DNA of 64,000 bases from Brasenia schreberi (Eukaryota; Streptophyta; Magnoliopsida; Nymphaeales; Cabombaceae). A program made the position numbers and the translations under genes. The notes beneath the pieces are model-generated. The model worked only from the letters and a program-made list of their open reading frames with translations. It ran no database searches and was not told the DNA's origin. This document shows, in pieces, positions 1 to 10,335 of this stretch (its first letter is position 1; each line of letters opens with the position of its first letter). The DNA lies in contig JAYKKT010000079.1 in NCBI GenBank assembly GCA_036023115.1, positions 12,701,501-12,765,500 on the forward strand. The letters are read 5' to 3'.

Positions 1-529
1 GTGGTAAATCGGTAGGACAAGATAATATTCCTATAGAAGTTTGGAAAATACTAGGAGAAATAGGAATCACTTGGCTCACTAGACTATTTAATTAAATATG
101 GAAAAATCAAAAGATGCCCGAGGAATGGAGAGCAAGTACACTTATACCCATATATAAGAATAAGGGAGACATTCAAAATTGTGTGAATTATCGAGGTATC
201 AAGTTAATGAGTCATACTATGAAATTATGGGAAAGAATTATCGAACGTAGGATAAGACAAGTATCAAGTACAACTGAGAACCAATTTGGATTCATGCCAG
301 GCAGATCTACTGATGAAGTGATTCACCTTTTGAGACGTCTTATGTAACATTTTAGAGCAAAAAAAAAAGACCTTCACATGATATTTATTTATCTAGAAAA
401 AGCTTATGATAGAGTACCAAGGGAGGTTCTTTGGAGAATTTGGAAAAAAGAGGTATCCCATTGACATACATTAACCTTATAAGAGACATGTAAGATGGTG
501 CAAAAACATGTGTCAGGACTCATGAAGAA

Positions 530-886
530 ATGACAGACTTCTTTGAAGTTAATATTGGGTTACATCAAGGATCAACTTTCAGTCCATACTTATTTATAAT
601 GGTGATTGATGAGTTAACAAAACATATTCAAGATGAAGTACCTTGGTGTATGTTATTTGCATATGACATTGTATTAGTGGAGGAGTCTAAGGAAAAAGTT
701 AATAGAAAATTGGAACTATGGAGAGAAACATTAGAAAGCAAAGGCCTCCGACTTAGTAGAACAAAGACAAAATATATGGAATGTAAGTTTGATCATTTGG
801 TTACCTCAGAGGACATAGAAATTAAAATTGGCACACATTGCATCCCCCAAAAGGAAAGTTTTAAATACTTAGGGTCAATTTTTTAG
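530..886 (+). pseudogene. RTE copy 1 reverse transcriptase fragment
   Basis: A 118-codon open stretch from the RT palm and thumb of RTE copy 1. It contains the LHQGST block and the active-site box, but the first aspartate of FADD is tyrosine (codon tat at 662-664). The frame ends at an in-frame stop at 884-886, where copy 4 continues. The upstream RT blocks lie in other frames. It is a decayed fragment, not an active enzyme. Confidence 0.85.
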
Positions 887-932
887 AGTGATGGAAGAAT
901 TGGTGGAGATGTTACGCATAGAATTAATGCTG

Positions 933-953
933 GTTGGTTAAAATAGAGAGGAG
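933..953 (+). repeat. Target-site duplication (left) of nested RTE copy 2
   Basis: These 21 bases of copy 1's RT gene are repeated at 4142-4162 with one mismatch (a at 945, g at 4154). They bracket copy 2 exactly. The left edge is slightly uncertain because the GTT tail of copy 2 can blend into the duplication. Confidence 0.88.
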
Positions 954-1303
954 CCCATATAAGGATCACCCTTGCATTGCCGGTCCCAAGCCCGAATAAA
1001 GGAGGAGGGTTGTGTTAGGCTTTCGACAGCCAGCGTAAAACTTCGTCGGATTTTTATAACATGGATTACAAAAATTATGAGCATTGCTTTGGGGCGTCCC
1101 CGACTAGCGACGCACTGCAGAGCCCGAATGCAGTAAGAAGTAAGAAAGGGTCACTACATTTTTGCCCGAATGTAGTGAATCAATTGCGGAGAGGGTTCCC
1201 AAATCATGGACGGGTGAGGGTAAAGAAGTTAGTCCCGCTACATTGCCACCCAAATGTAGTGAATAATTTATAAAGAAGGTCTCTGCATTTTGATTATGGA
1301 CGG

Positions 1304-1798
1304 ATGCGAGCGGTAAGGAAGCTAGTCCTAGATAATAAGATTTGTATTGGTTCTTGGAATATCGGAACATTATATGCCAAGCTAATAGAGGTGGTAGATA
1401 CTATGATTCGAAGAAACATTGATATTCTATGTTTAAAAGAGACAAAATGGGTTGGAGAAAAAGCAAAGGAGATAGAGGATAAAGGTTTTAAATTATGGTA
1501 CTCATGTAAAGAAAAGGCTCAAAACGGAGTTGGTATTATCATAAATAAAGATTTAAAGGAGAGTGTAGTAGACATACAACGATATGGTGATCGAATCATG
1601 ACATTGAAATTAGTGTTAGGAGCAGAGGTTTTGAATATAGTTTGTGCTTACGTACCCCAAGTAGGACTAGAAGATAGTATAAAGACAACTTTTTGGAAAG
1701 AGTTAGATAAGGTGATTCAAAAGATTCCACAAAGGGAGATGATTTGTTTAGGAGGAGACTTAAATGGACATGTCGGTAAAGAGGCATTAGGAAATTAA
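1304..1798 (+). pseudogene. RTE copy 2 AP-endonuclease domain, N-terminal part
   Basis: Encodes the first half of the exonuclease-endonuclease-phosphatase fold. GSWNIGT carries the metal-binding Asn, CLKETKW the catalytic Glu, and GGDLNGHVG the Asp and Asn pair. A nonsense codon at 1796-1798 ends the frame, where copy 4 reads on (GYQGIHGNFG). In the intact family this domain nicks target DNA to prime reverse transcription. The family's start codon appears to lie upstream at 1061 ([11 protein letters not shown]), in a leader that carries an internal repeat. Confidence 0.85.
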
Positions 1799-1864
1799 GG
1801 TATTCATGAAAACTTTGGTTTTGGAGATATAAATGAGGAAGGTAGGGAGATTTTAAAATTTGCT

Positions 1865-3049
1865 ATGGCATTTGATCTCTTTATAGTCAATACAATCTTC
1901 AAAAAACGAGATGAACATTTAATTACTTATAAGAGTGGCTTATCACAAACACAAATTGATTACTTTATTTGTAGAAAAAAAGATAGAGCGTGTTGTAAAG
2001 ATTGTAAGGTAATTCCAAGAGAAAGCTTAACCACCCAACATCGACTTTTAGTTATGGATTTACAAATAAAAAAATGGACAAAGAAGAAAAGAGTGCATCG
2101 AGCTATTCGGACTAAATGGTGGAACCTCAAAAGCGAGAAAGAAGATATATTTAAACAGAAAGTCCTTCAAGGAGATGTTTGGAATTATGTTGGTACACCC
2201 TGTGATATGTGGAACAATATGGCTATACATATTAGGAAAGTGGCGAAAGATGTGTTAGGGGTATCTAAGGGAGGTGTACCGGCACAAAAAGAAGCTTGGT
2301 GGTGGAGTGAAGTAGTACAAAATAAAATCAAGGCAAAGAGGGAATGTTACAAATTACATTATGCTAAGAAAACTAGTGAAACTTTAGAAGATTATAAGAA
2401 AGCAAATAAGGAAGCGAAAAAGGCCGTTAGTGAAGCAAAAGCTAAGATTTGGGAGGACTTATATAAAAAACTCAACTCAAAAGAGGGTGAAAGAGATATT
2501 TTTAGGATAGCTAAGGCTAGAGATAAGAAAACTAAAGATCTTAATTATGTTAGATGCATAAAAAACGAGGATGAAAACATTCTAGTGGCAAATGATGATA
2601 TAAGAAATAGATGGAAAAACTATTTTTATAATCTTTTTAATGAAAATAAAGATGTTAGTATTAGTTTAGGAGATTTAGCCAAGTCAGAAAAGTATATAAA
2701 CCACAATTTCTACCGACGTATTCAAAAGAATGAAGTCAAAGATGCTCTTAAATATATGAAGGGTGGTAAATCGGTAGGACAAGATAATATTACTATAGAA
2801 GTTTGGAAAATACTAGGAGAAATAGGAATCACTTGGCTCACAAGACTATTTAATGAAATATGGAAAAACCAAAAGATGCCAGAAGAATGGAGAGCAAGTA
2901 CACTTATACCCATATATAAGAACAAGGAAGACATTCAAAATTGTGCGAATTATCGAGGTATCAAGTTAATGAGTCATACTATGAAATTATGGAAAAGAAT
3001 TATCGAACGTAGGTTAAGACAAGTATCAACCAGGCAGATCTACTATTGA
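1865..3049 (+). pseudogene. RTE copy 2 endonuclease C-terminus, linker and RT N-terminus
   Basis: A 394-codon frame. The endonuclease C-terminus shows SQTQIDYF and [11 protein letters not shown], the latter carrying the catalytic His. A lysine-rich linker of about 200 residues follows, then the first RT blocks ([38 protein letters not shown]). The frame ends just after a 29-bp deletion that fuses RQVST to the middle of the next RT block. It is the longest open remnant of copy 2. Confidence 0.87.
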
Positions 3050-3062
3050 AGCGATTCACCTT

Positions 3063-3554
3063 TTGAGACGTCTTATGGAACATTTTAGAGCAAAAAAGAA
3101 AGGCCTTCACATGATATTTATTGATCTAGAAAAGGCTTATGATAGGGTACCAAGGGAGGTTCTTTGGAGAACTTTGGAAAAAAGAGGTATCCCATTGACA
3201 TATATTAACCTTATAAGAGACATGTACGATGGTGCAAAAACATGTGTGAGGACTCATGAAGGAACGACAAACTTCTTTGAAGTTAATATTGGGTTACATC
3301 AAGGATCAACTTTAAGTCCATACTTATTTATAATGGTGATGGATGAGTTAACAAAACATATTCAAGATGAAGTACCTTGGTGTATGTTATTTGCATATGA
3401 CATTGTATTAGTGGAGGAGTCTAAGGAAAAAGTTAATAGAAAATTGGAACTACGGAGAGAAACATTAGAAAGCAAAGGCCTCCGACTTAGTAGAACAAAG
3501 ACAAAATATATGGAATGTAAGTTTGATCATTTGGTTACTTCAGAGGACATATAA
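3063..3554 (+). pseudogene. RTE copy 2 reverse transcriptase core
   Basis: Contains the RT palm blocks [19 protein letters not shown] (first catalytic Asp), [19 protein letters not shown] and the active-site box. The box reads FAYD rather than FADD (tat at 3396-3398). A stop at 3552-3554 cuts it short. It is catalytically dead as it stands. Confidence 0.87.
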
Positions 3555-3786
3555 ATTAAAATTGGCACACATTGCATTCCCCAAAAGGAAAGTTTTAAAT
3601 ACCTAGGGTCGTCAATTTTTCAGAGTGATGGAGGAATTGATGGAGATGTTACACATAGAATTAATGTTGGTTGGTTAAAATGGAGAGGAGCATCAGGTAT
3701 TCTTTGTGATAAGAAGATACCATTAAAATTAAAAGGTAAATATTATAGAGCAACAATTAGGCATACAAAAGATGTCTGTGACATAA

Positions 3787-4119
3787 ATGAAGATGTTGAG
3801 ATGGATGAGTAGTCATACAAGAAAAGAACGTATACATAATGGGGTTATTAGAAACAAATTAGGAGTGGCACCAATAGAGGATAAAATGAGAGAACATCAT
3901 TTAAGATGGTTTGGACATATAGAAAGAAGATCAAAAGAAGAACCTGTAAGAAAGTTAGAAAAACTAAATTTGGAAAGTATTAAAAGAGGTAGAGGACGAC
4001 CACAAAAGTGTTGGAAAGAAACAATAAAGAATGATCTAGCTTATTGGGAGTTAACTGCTAACATGGCACACGATAGGGATCTGTGGAAACAAAGAATCCA
4101 TGTGGACGACCCCGTCTAG
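3787..4119 (+). pseudogene. RTE copy 2 C-terminal domain
   Basis: Encodes the family's C-terminal region ([50 protein letters not shown]) down to the natural stop at 4117-4119. The 47-bp deletion just upstream separates it from the thumb region. The same region in copy 1 is at 4240-4638. Confidence 0.82.
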
Positions 4120-4141
4120 TATGGGAAAAGGCTTAGTTGTT

Positions 4142-4680
4142 GTTGGTTAAAATGGAGAGGAGCATCAGGTATTCTTTGTGATAAGAAGATACCATTAAAG
4201 TTAAAAGGTAAATATTATAGAGTAGCAATTAGGCATGCCATGTTTTATGGTTCGGAGTGTTGGGCAGTTAATCATCAACATGTACAAAAGATGTCTATGA
4301 CAGAAATGAAGATGTTGAGATGGATGAGTGGTCATACAAAAAAAGACCGTATACATAATGAGGTTATTAGAAACAAATTAGGAGTGGCACCAATAGAGGA
4401 TAAAATGAGAGAATATCGTTTAAGATGGTTTGGACATATAGAAAGAAGATCAAAAGAAGAACCTGTAAGAAGGTATGAAAAACTAAATTTGGAAAGTATT
4501 AAAAGAGCTAGAGGACGACCACAAAAGTGTTGGAAAGAAACAATAAAGAATGATCTAGCTTATTGTGAGTTAACTGCTAACATGGCACACGATAGGGATA
4601 TGTGGAAACAAAGAATCCACGTAGCCGACCCCATCTAGTATGGGAAAAGGCTTAGTTATTGTTGTTGTTGTTGTTGTTGA
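4142..4680 (+). mobile_element. RTE copy 1, 3' part with (GTT)n tail
   Basis: Copy 1 resumes here after copy 2. It begins with the second target-site duplication (4142-4162), continues with the thumb and C-terminal coding region (open at 4240-4638, 132 codons), and ends in cttagttattgttgttg followed by GTT units to about 4679. Simple-repeat tails rather than poly(A) are usual for RTE elements. Copy 4 ends in the same unit read on the other strand. Confidence 0.9.
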
Positions 4681-6101
4681 GTCCATCAAGCTTTCTACAA
4701 TTTGAACAATCACAATAACTTTGTTCAGCAGACATGCTATAGTTGTCAAAAGTCAACCTGATCAACATTATTGTTCTCCTACCATACAAAACCTGATGAT
4801 AGATGAGTTCTTAAGTTGGTTAAAGTTGATGAATCATAACCAAAGTGTTCTAGAGAAAAACTTTGACGTGAGATTAGAATAACAGGCATGGAAAAGGATG
4901 AGGATCAAGACAGATAATAAGACGCTCCAAATCCAGGAATAGTTACTGGTAACCTCTAAAACAAGAGCTCATTTGGAAACATAAAATGGTATTTTAATTT
5001 TTAACACTTCCAAAATTGTATAAAACTAGATCTTTTCTCATGATTGAATGCTTGCTTTTGTGCACTTGCCCACTCTTCACATGCTCATTCTAGAATAACT
5101 GTATTTACCTTGAACCCTATAGTGTGGTTTCACCATTCACACTTTTCTATTAGAAATGCACTACTCATGATAGAATTGTTATATTCCCTTCATAAATGTG
5201 TTTATCCAACCTAAATATGTAGCGGGCACTTCCATGAAAAAGGTTCAAGAAATGAACTTGTGAAACCACATGCATAGTCCAGCTCATGGTGACTGCTAGG
5301 CTGCTAGCGACTTTTATGTTGAATAGACTATTCACGATAGAACAATTATACTTCCCTCGCAGATATTTGCAGCAAACGGAACATGTGGTGGGTATTTTTT
5401 GAAAAAAGAGGTTCAGTCAATGAATTAATGAAACTATATGTCCAGTATAGATTCATGTCACTCTCCGTTTACTTTTACAGATATACAAGTTGATTCCTGC
5501 TTACAGTATAAAACATTTCCTTGGACACTTGCTTCCCAGGGTAAGCTTCAAATGCCCAATGTTGCGAAGTAAAGTGTGAAACCAACTACGTAACAGAAAA
5601 ATTATAATTCAAGCCCAAGTTCGTAACTTTGTCAAACAGAAAAAACCACCAAGAGTTGGAACACGGTGATCTTGTATCTCCATTCCACATTCCTATTGAA
5701 GTGTCTCCTAGATGCAACAAATGTTCCGTCAAACAACCCACAAAGTTCTGCATAGTTATTTCATTTCCTACAACTCGTCGAACTTTTACTTGGACATCAT
5801 TCAGTCCAACAAAAAAAAGCCTTAATTTCTTTTTAAGTGCTTATACCCAATATAATCAGAATGATTATTGAACAGATCTGCCAATCGTAAAGATCAACCT
5901 TAAAAAAGAATACTCATCTTTGACATGCCAACTTAGCAAAGATCGAACCAAGAAGACAAACAAGCTCGTTAAAGATGAGAAAGCAAATCCCTCACCAAAA
6001 TCGAAGCTTTTCAACATGGAAATCCGTAAACTAAAAAACTGCAACCACCAGCTAAGCAAAGAACAGGATAGATCAGTATCGGAAATGAAGTGGATCATTA
6101 C
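4681..6101. other. No gene seen; probable CCT5 intron 1
   Basis: AT-rich DNA without a supportable coding region. It lies downstream of the CCT5 exon-1 donor on the - strand, so it and the RTE block to its left are probably intron 1. I looked for the next CCT5 exon (a GDGTTGVVV-like block) on the - strand and did not see it. Open frames at 5629-5871, 5865-6218 and 5920-6171 match nothing I know. Confidence 0.5.
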
Positions 6102-6300
6102 TGATTGTAACGTCTCCATCGGGCGACTGGAGCATCTTATCCATCCCTTTGGGGCCGAGAGACGTCCGTAGGATCCGGGCGACCGCCCTCCCCGCTGCGA
6201 TGTTAGCCTTCTGAGCATCGAGACCCCTCAATCGCGTCTTCTGCTCCTGCTCTCTGATGATCAAGAACGGCCTCCCGAACTCGTCGAAGGCCAGAGACAT
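6102..6300 (-). CDS. CCT5: Chaperonin CCT subunit epsilon (TCP-1 epsilon), exon 1 only
   Basis: The first 66 codons match the N-terminus of plant CCT-epsilon, a subunit of the cytosolic double-ring TRiC/CCT chaperonin that folds actin, tubulin and other proteins with ATP. Diagnostic stretches are [29 protein letters not shown] and [16 protein letters not shown]; the last is the conserved nucleotide-binding loop region of group II chaperonins. ATG is at 6300-6298. After PDGDVTI the reading departs from the family exactly at a GTAATG donor (6101-6096), so exon 1 ends at 6102 in phase 1. The next exon should resume near NDGATILEQ, but I do not see it in the remaining 6.1 kb, so intron 1 probably runs past the window edge through the nested RTE copies. 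A stranded exon-1 duplicate is the alternative. Confidence 0.8.
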
Positions 6301-6480
6301 CTCCCTCTCTCTACTTCAAAGCACAGGCGATCGAATCCTTAACGAAGAAAATCTACAGTTTTTCCTCTTTCAATCCGACATCTGAAGGACGAAACCCAAG
6401 AGAGACAGAGGACTTAGGGTTTTAATTTATTCTCTCAGAAAACACAAGGGAACCAAGAGGAGCCATGGCCCGGATTTGAA
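6301..6480 (-). promoter_or_regulatory. CCT5 5' UTR/proximal promoter with telo-box
   Basis: Leader region upstream of the CCT5 ATG. On the - strand it contains AAACCCTAA (6414-6422), the telo-box common near the start sites of plant translation and growth genes. It is CT/GA-rich, as plant leaders often are. The transcription start cannot be placed from sequence alone. Confidence 0.5.
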
Positions 6481-6644
6481 ATATTCGTGTTCGGATCTCG
6501 TGTAATCAAGTGGAGTCGAATTAGGTGGATCTAGTAGACATGGCCGGTTCAAGAAACCTGTCAAGTGATTCAAGCCCATTACTATGATCCTCCATTGGAA
6601 ATAAGTCTTCTTCCAACCAGATAGCCAGCATATTATGGAAGATC

Positions 6645-6909
6645 ACGTAAGGATGTATAGTTGCATTAACTTCACCTTAGAACAGGAAAGATGGCTCTCT
6701 TTCTTATTGGCTATTTTTTAACCACTAAAAGCATCCTATAAAATGGGTTTAACAAAATTCTTTTCTTGCTTCTAATATATAAGAAAATTTTCTCTAGCCT
6801 AAATGGATGATAACAAAGGAAGGTAAAATATAATAAAAATATATGAAAAAGACATAGCTTCATTTTTAAGCACTATGAACTCTATGTTTTATAAAAACCT
6901 CATCTTTGT
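6645..6909. repeat. Dispersed repeat R, first copy, left part
   Basis: Matches 15985-16310 over its length. Shared blocks include ctattttttaaccactaaaa against the same motif near 16080, and the stretch ending in aaaacctc. It is interrupted at 6910 by a Ty3/gypsy element and resumes at 10258. The repeat type is unknown. Confidence 0.65.
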
Positions 6910-7258
6910 TGTGTAATCATGCCCTGTGTAGGAACTACTTAGCAACTCTAGTACTTAGTCTTAGGTCCTATTATAGTCAGGAAGAATATTTTGTTTTGGT
7001 ACTCAATAAAAATCCCACATTTGAGTTATAAGTGTGTCGCGGGCTATGTACCTTACTTTGGTATCAATACAATATTACTTTGCTTTTTTACTTACACTCA
7101 AATTTCCTTAATATTACTCTCAATCAATTCTCTCAATCATTAATGTTAAGCTTTTGTTGAGTTATTGCATCTTTCGTAAAGGGTTGTTAGATTGTGTGCA
7201 ACCTAGTACCGGTCGTGAGTTCTGAATAATTTGGTGATTTCAATACCGGGACGTGACA
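6910..7258 (+). repeat. Left LTR of the gypsy element
   Basis: A 349-bp repeat aligned with 9944-10257. Shared blocks include tctagtacttagtctt, ctcaataa, gagttataag, ttgtttacttac-like and gcaacctagta. The two LTRs are well diverged, so the insertion is old. Confidence 0.8.
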
Positions 7259-8864
7259 ACTTTGATATTGAAACCGATTTGATTTGGAGTATGAACGAGT
7301 GGGTGTAGGACACACCCCTTTTGTATTTATAACAAGAAAAGTAACTCACCCTTATCAATATTGCTTCCATTGATACTGATGGCTAGCAAACCCATTCATC
7401 TTACAAAGGAAAAGTCGAAAGATGTACCAATGGTCAACCTTAATGATGTATAAGGTATCTTGTTTGACGTTGATGCACGACTTACAAGGCTCGAAAAGCT
7501 TATAGGTCATCTTGATTCTATTGTAGCTCGTGTTGTAGAAGACTTTGATCAGTTGATGGGTGAGATGAGTACCGCAATCAAAGATATTGAATGATACATA
7601 GATACTTGCAAGTATACTTCCAATGTTGTGAGTGATCGTTTGGGGTGCTTGGAGTAGCGCATCCAACATATAGAGACCAATGTAATGACCCAACTAAGAG
7701 ACTTGAGGAGAGTGTAGCTATACAATTTTTAGATAGAGACTTCGAAACAATCTCAGATAGAGATGTTGGGTTCGATTGGATGATGTTGAGTGCAAGTTAA
7801 CAAACAAGCATGAACATGGATATAGCGTGAGAGTACTAACCTTATCACATCAAGATTATAAAACCCAAAGCTTTTGTTGGAGGTCGTGATGCATAAGTAT
7901 TGGAAAACTTTCTTTACTAGATGGACAAATTGATGATGAAGATGAGAAACTAGAGGTGGTAGCTATGTTTCTGGAAGATGACATCATCCTGTAGTGGCAT
8001 AACATATTAAAAGATGATGAGACAGGACAATCTCATATCATTATTTGGGATTAGTTTAAATATGCTCTACGATAACACTTTCTCCTACACAACATGGAGA
8101 TAGTCGCAAAGATGAAACTTGATGGCTTGAAGCAAAACAGGTTATTGCATGATTACATCAAGGCATATCATACCCTTATATCGAGCAATCAGATAATGAA
8201 CCCAAAAGGTTATTTATTCAAGTATCTTAATAGATTTACAGTCTTGGGCAAAGCAAGAACTAAATAAGAACAACCCGTAGAACCTTTTTGACATAATTAC
8301 GGTGGTGGAACATCTACTTGACAATCGTCAACTAAGTAGTCTAAAGAAAGATAGTTATGACACGAAAAGATGGAATGGTGGAAAAACTAAAAATTGATAA
8401 GACACTTTGAGAGATACCACAGTCGAGTCTTCCACACCCAAGATTGAGGAAATAACAATAACCATAGAAAAAAGGACAAGATTAAGGGATCCTTTAGGTG
8501 AGAGTGTTGGTATTATACAACAAGTACTACTTAAATAGTGTGAATACAAGAAGGTAAATTTTACACACGTTGCCAACACCATATAAAGTTAAGATGATTC
8601 AAATAATGATTTAGGGAAAGAACATATAAGGATTGGTGTGTTGAGACGGTTGAATGTCTTAGATGTGGTATCAATGTCGCGCACACTTATGGACAAAAAC
8701 ATCATGTACATTCTTATTACTATTAATGACAAGAATATCATAGGAATGATTGATATTGACGCAACTCACAACTTCATGTGCCCACTAGAAGCTAATGTCT
8801 CTGCCTAATGATAGTGAACAAGAGCAACAAACTTAAGGCTATGATTTCATAGTCTAAACTTAGC

Positions 8865-9074
8865 TTGGGGAGTCAGTTGCTATTACGATCTAAGGGAGAG
8901 TTGGCGTGGGTAACCAACTTCACTATAGCATCATTGGATGAGTGTCAAGTGATATTGGGTGTGAAGTTCTTTAGGGCAAGTTATACAAAGATACGACCAA
9001 CCTCAAATTCAATGATCTTCATGGATTACAATCAACTGTATATTATTTGCACAATACCTTTGCATGATGATTAA
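8865..9074 (+). pseudogene. Gypsy protease-region fragment
   Basis: A 69-codon open fragment (ELAWVTNFTIASLDECQVILG) just after the degenerate MIDIDATHNF motif at about 8740-8780. Its layout fits the C-terminal half of a plant gypsy retropepsin, where such strands precede the RT. The active-site Asp-Ser/Thr-Gly is not intact. Confidence 0.55.
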
Positions 9075-9943
9075 GTTCGGAAGGTTTCAGCACTTCGACT
9101 AGTGGAAAGTCAAAAGCGAGAAAATGCCATGATGAAAGTAGCACTATAAGATGTTGAGCAGAAGATGCCTTGTGACAAAGTATCTCACGGGACTGAAGGA
9201 ATACAAAGAGATTTTGCCCACCCCATCTCAAAGGGAACTACATCACAGGAAAGAAATAGACCATTAGAATTGGCATACTAGCAGACATATTGATATCAAG
9301 CTAAGTACAAATGTTGATTTCAAGAGACAACAATGCAAATCTGTTACTAAAAAGGCTAGACGATGGATACAAAGTAAGTTGTACGAGAGTGAAGGACCTA
9401 GAGAGCAGTTGAAGGCACAACAAATAATTGTTGAATAACATTTCAAGACGTTGTCAATCGTACACAACTTATACATTGATTAATAAGAACAAATATGATT
9501 TTGTCCAACCACTCTATGTGAAGGCAATGATACACATGAAGTAGACATACTAGAAGTGGTGTGATGGTCCTGTCGTGAAGTAATGCGCAATGATGGTTTA
9601 GAAGGATGACGATCCTCAACCAATCATCTTAAGGATGGGAGATCAGGTGTTTTGACTGGAGCCCATTCATGAGCAAATGTAAATTATCTTTCATGTGAGC
9701 AAACATAATGCTTATCATGCGAATATGGAACATGCATGTCATAGCTACTATGAACACCTACACTTTGGAGGACAACAAGAGTTATAGAAGAAGAATGTAT
9801 AGTGGGTTGAGAAGTGGATAGTACATCAAAGCTCCAAGAGAGATGCAAGAGCAACACTAGGAAGATTGTTGAAGTCGCCAAACGCTTAGGTGGGAGAGAA
9901 TGTGATTCAGGGACCTTCCATAGTGAATTTTTTGCGTCATGAT

Positions 9944-10257
9944 TGTGTAATTAGGCCCTTGCATGGGAACCACCTGGTAAGTCTAGTACTTAGTCTTGGG
10001 CCCTACTGTAGTAAGGGGACACCTTTTGCTTTGATACTCAATAAGAGTCCACCGTTAGAGTTATAAGCTTGTCGTCAGCCACACACTTTTCTTTGCTATC
10101 AATTCAATCTTATTTTTCTTTGTTACTTACGCTCAAGTATCTTTGCTATTACTCTTAAGTTTTCGCTGAACCACTGTATTTTTGGTGAAGGCTTGCTAGG
10201 TTGTACGCAACCTAGCACTTCCGAGCTGTTAGATGACTCCAATGTCGGGGTGTGACA
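9944..10257 (+). repeat. Right LTR of the gypsy element
   Basis: A 314-bp counterpart of the left LTR, starting TGTGTAATTAGG and ending GGGGTGTGACA. Flanking repeat R resumes directly after it. Confidence 0.8.
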
Positions 10258-10335
10258 TAGTGATTCATAGTCCAACTATATCTCACCACTTAGCTCCTTT
10301 CAAATTACCACAAGCTTTTTTAGTTGATATCTCTT
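10258..10335. repeat. Dispersed repeat R, first copy, right part
   Basis: Continues the repeat split by the gypsy element. tagtgattca, ctcaccactt and aaattaccacaagctt match 16318-16390 (ggtgattcac, ctcacttcc, aattaccacaaacttc). Confidence 0.62.

Larger units (their letters stand above)
1..953 (+). mobile_element. RTE-clade retrotransposon copy 1, 5' part (cut by window edge)
   Basis: This is the reverse-transcriptase half of an RTE-type non-LTR retrotransposon. It enters at the window edge inside the RT N-terminal region and runs to 953, where a second copy of the same family interrupts it. Visible RT blocks are [33 protein letters not shown] and [19 protein letters not shown]. The catalytic box reads [10 protein letters not shown] at about 656-685, where copy 4 has FADD. 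Frameshifts and stops near 110, 345, 490 and 885 show it is dead. The element resumes at 4142 and ends at about 4680. Family assignment rests on the apurinic-type endonuclease plus RT and the (GTT)n 3' tail of the family. Confidence 0.9.
954..4141 (+). mobile_element. RTE-clade retrotransposon copy 2, near full length, nested in copy 1
   Basis: About 3.19 kb running from the family's 5' leader (cccatataaggatcaccctt, 954 onward) to its 3' end (tagtatgggaaaaggcttag, then a short GTT tail). It encodes an AP-type endonuclease followed by a reverse transcriptase. Against copies 1 and 4 it has a 29-bp deletion at about 3029/3030, which removes the QFGFMPGR block, and a 47-bp deletion near 3763. The catalytic box again reads FAYD. 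A stop after [10 protein letters not shown] (1796-1798) splits the endonuclease. A 21-bp duplication of copy 1 sequence flanks it, so it is a normal target-primed insertion. It is antisense to the CCT5 gene in whose intron it probably lies. Confidence 0.92.
6910..10257 (+). mobile_element. Decayed Ty3/gypsy LTR retrotransposon, internally deleted
   Basis: Two related direct terminal repeats, both opening TGTGTAAT and closing GTGACA, bracket a 2.7-kb interior. Just inside the left LTR, 7263-7274 (tgatattgaaac) resembles the initiator-tRNA primer site TGGTATCAGAGC and differs only by transitions. About 7855-8230 reads, through stops, like gypsy gag (LDDEDEKLEVVAMFLEDD, then MKLDGLKQNRLLHDYIKAY). 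About 8690-9074 reads like a retropepsin: MIDIDATHNF stands where the family has the D-S/T-G-A-T active site. RT, RNase H and most of integrase are missing. No clear 5-bp target duplication survives. Many stops make it inactive. Confidence 0.8.
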
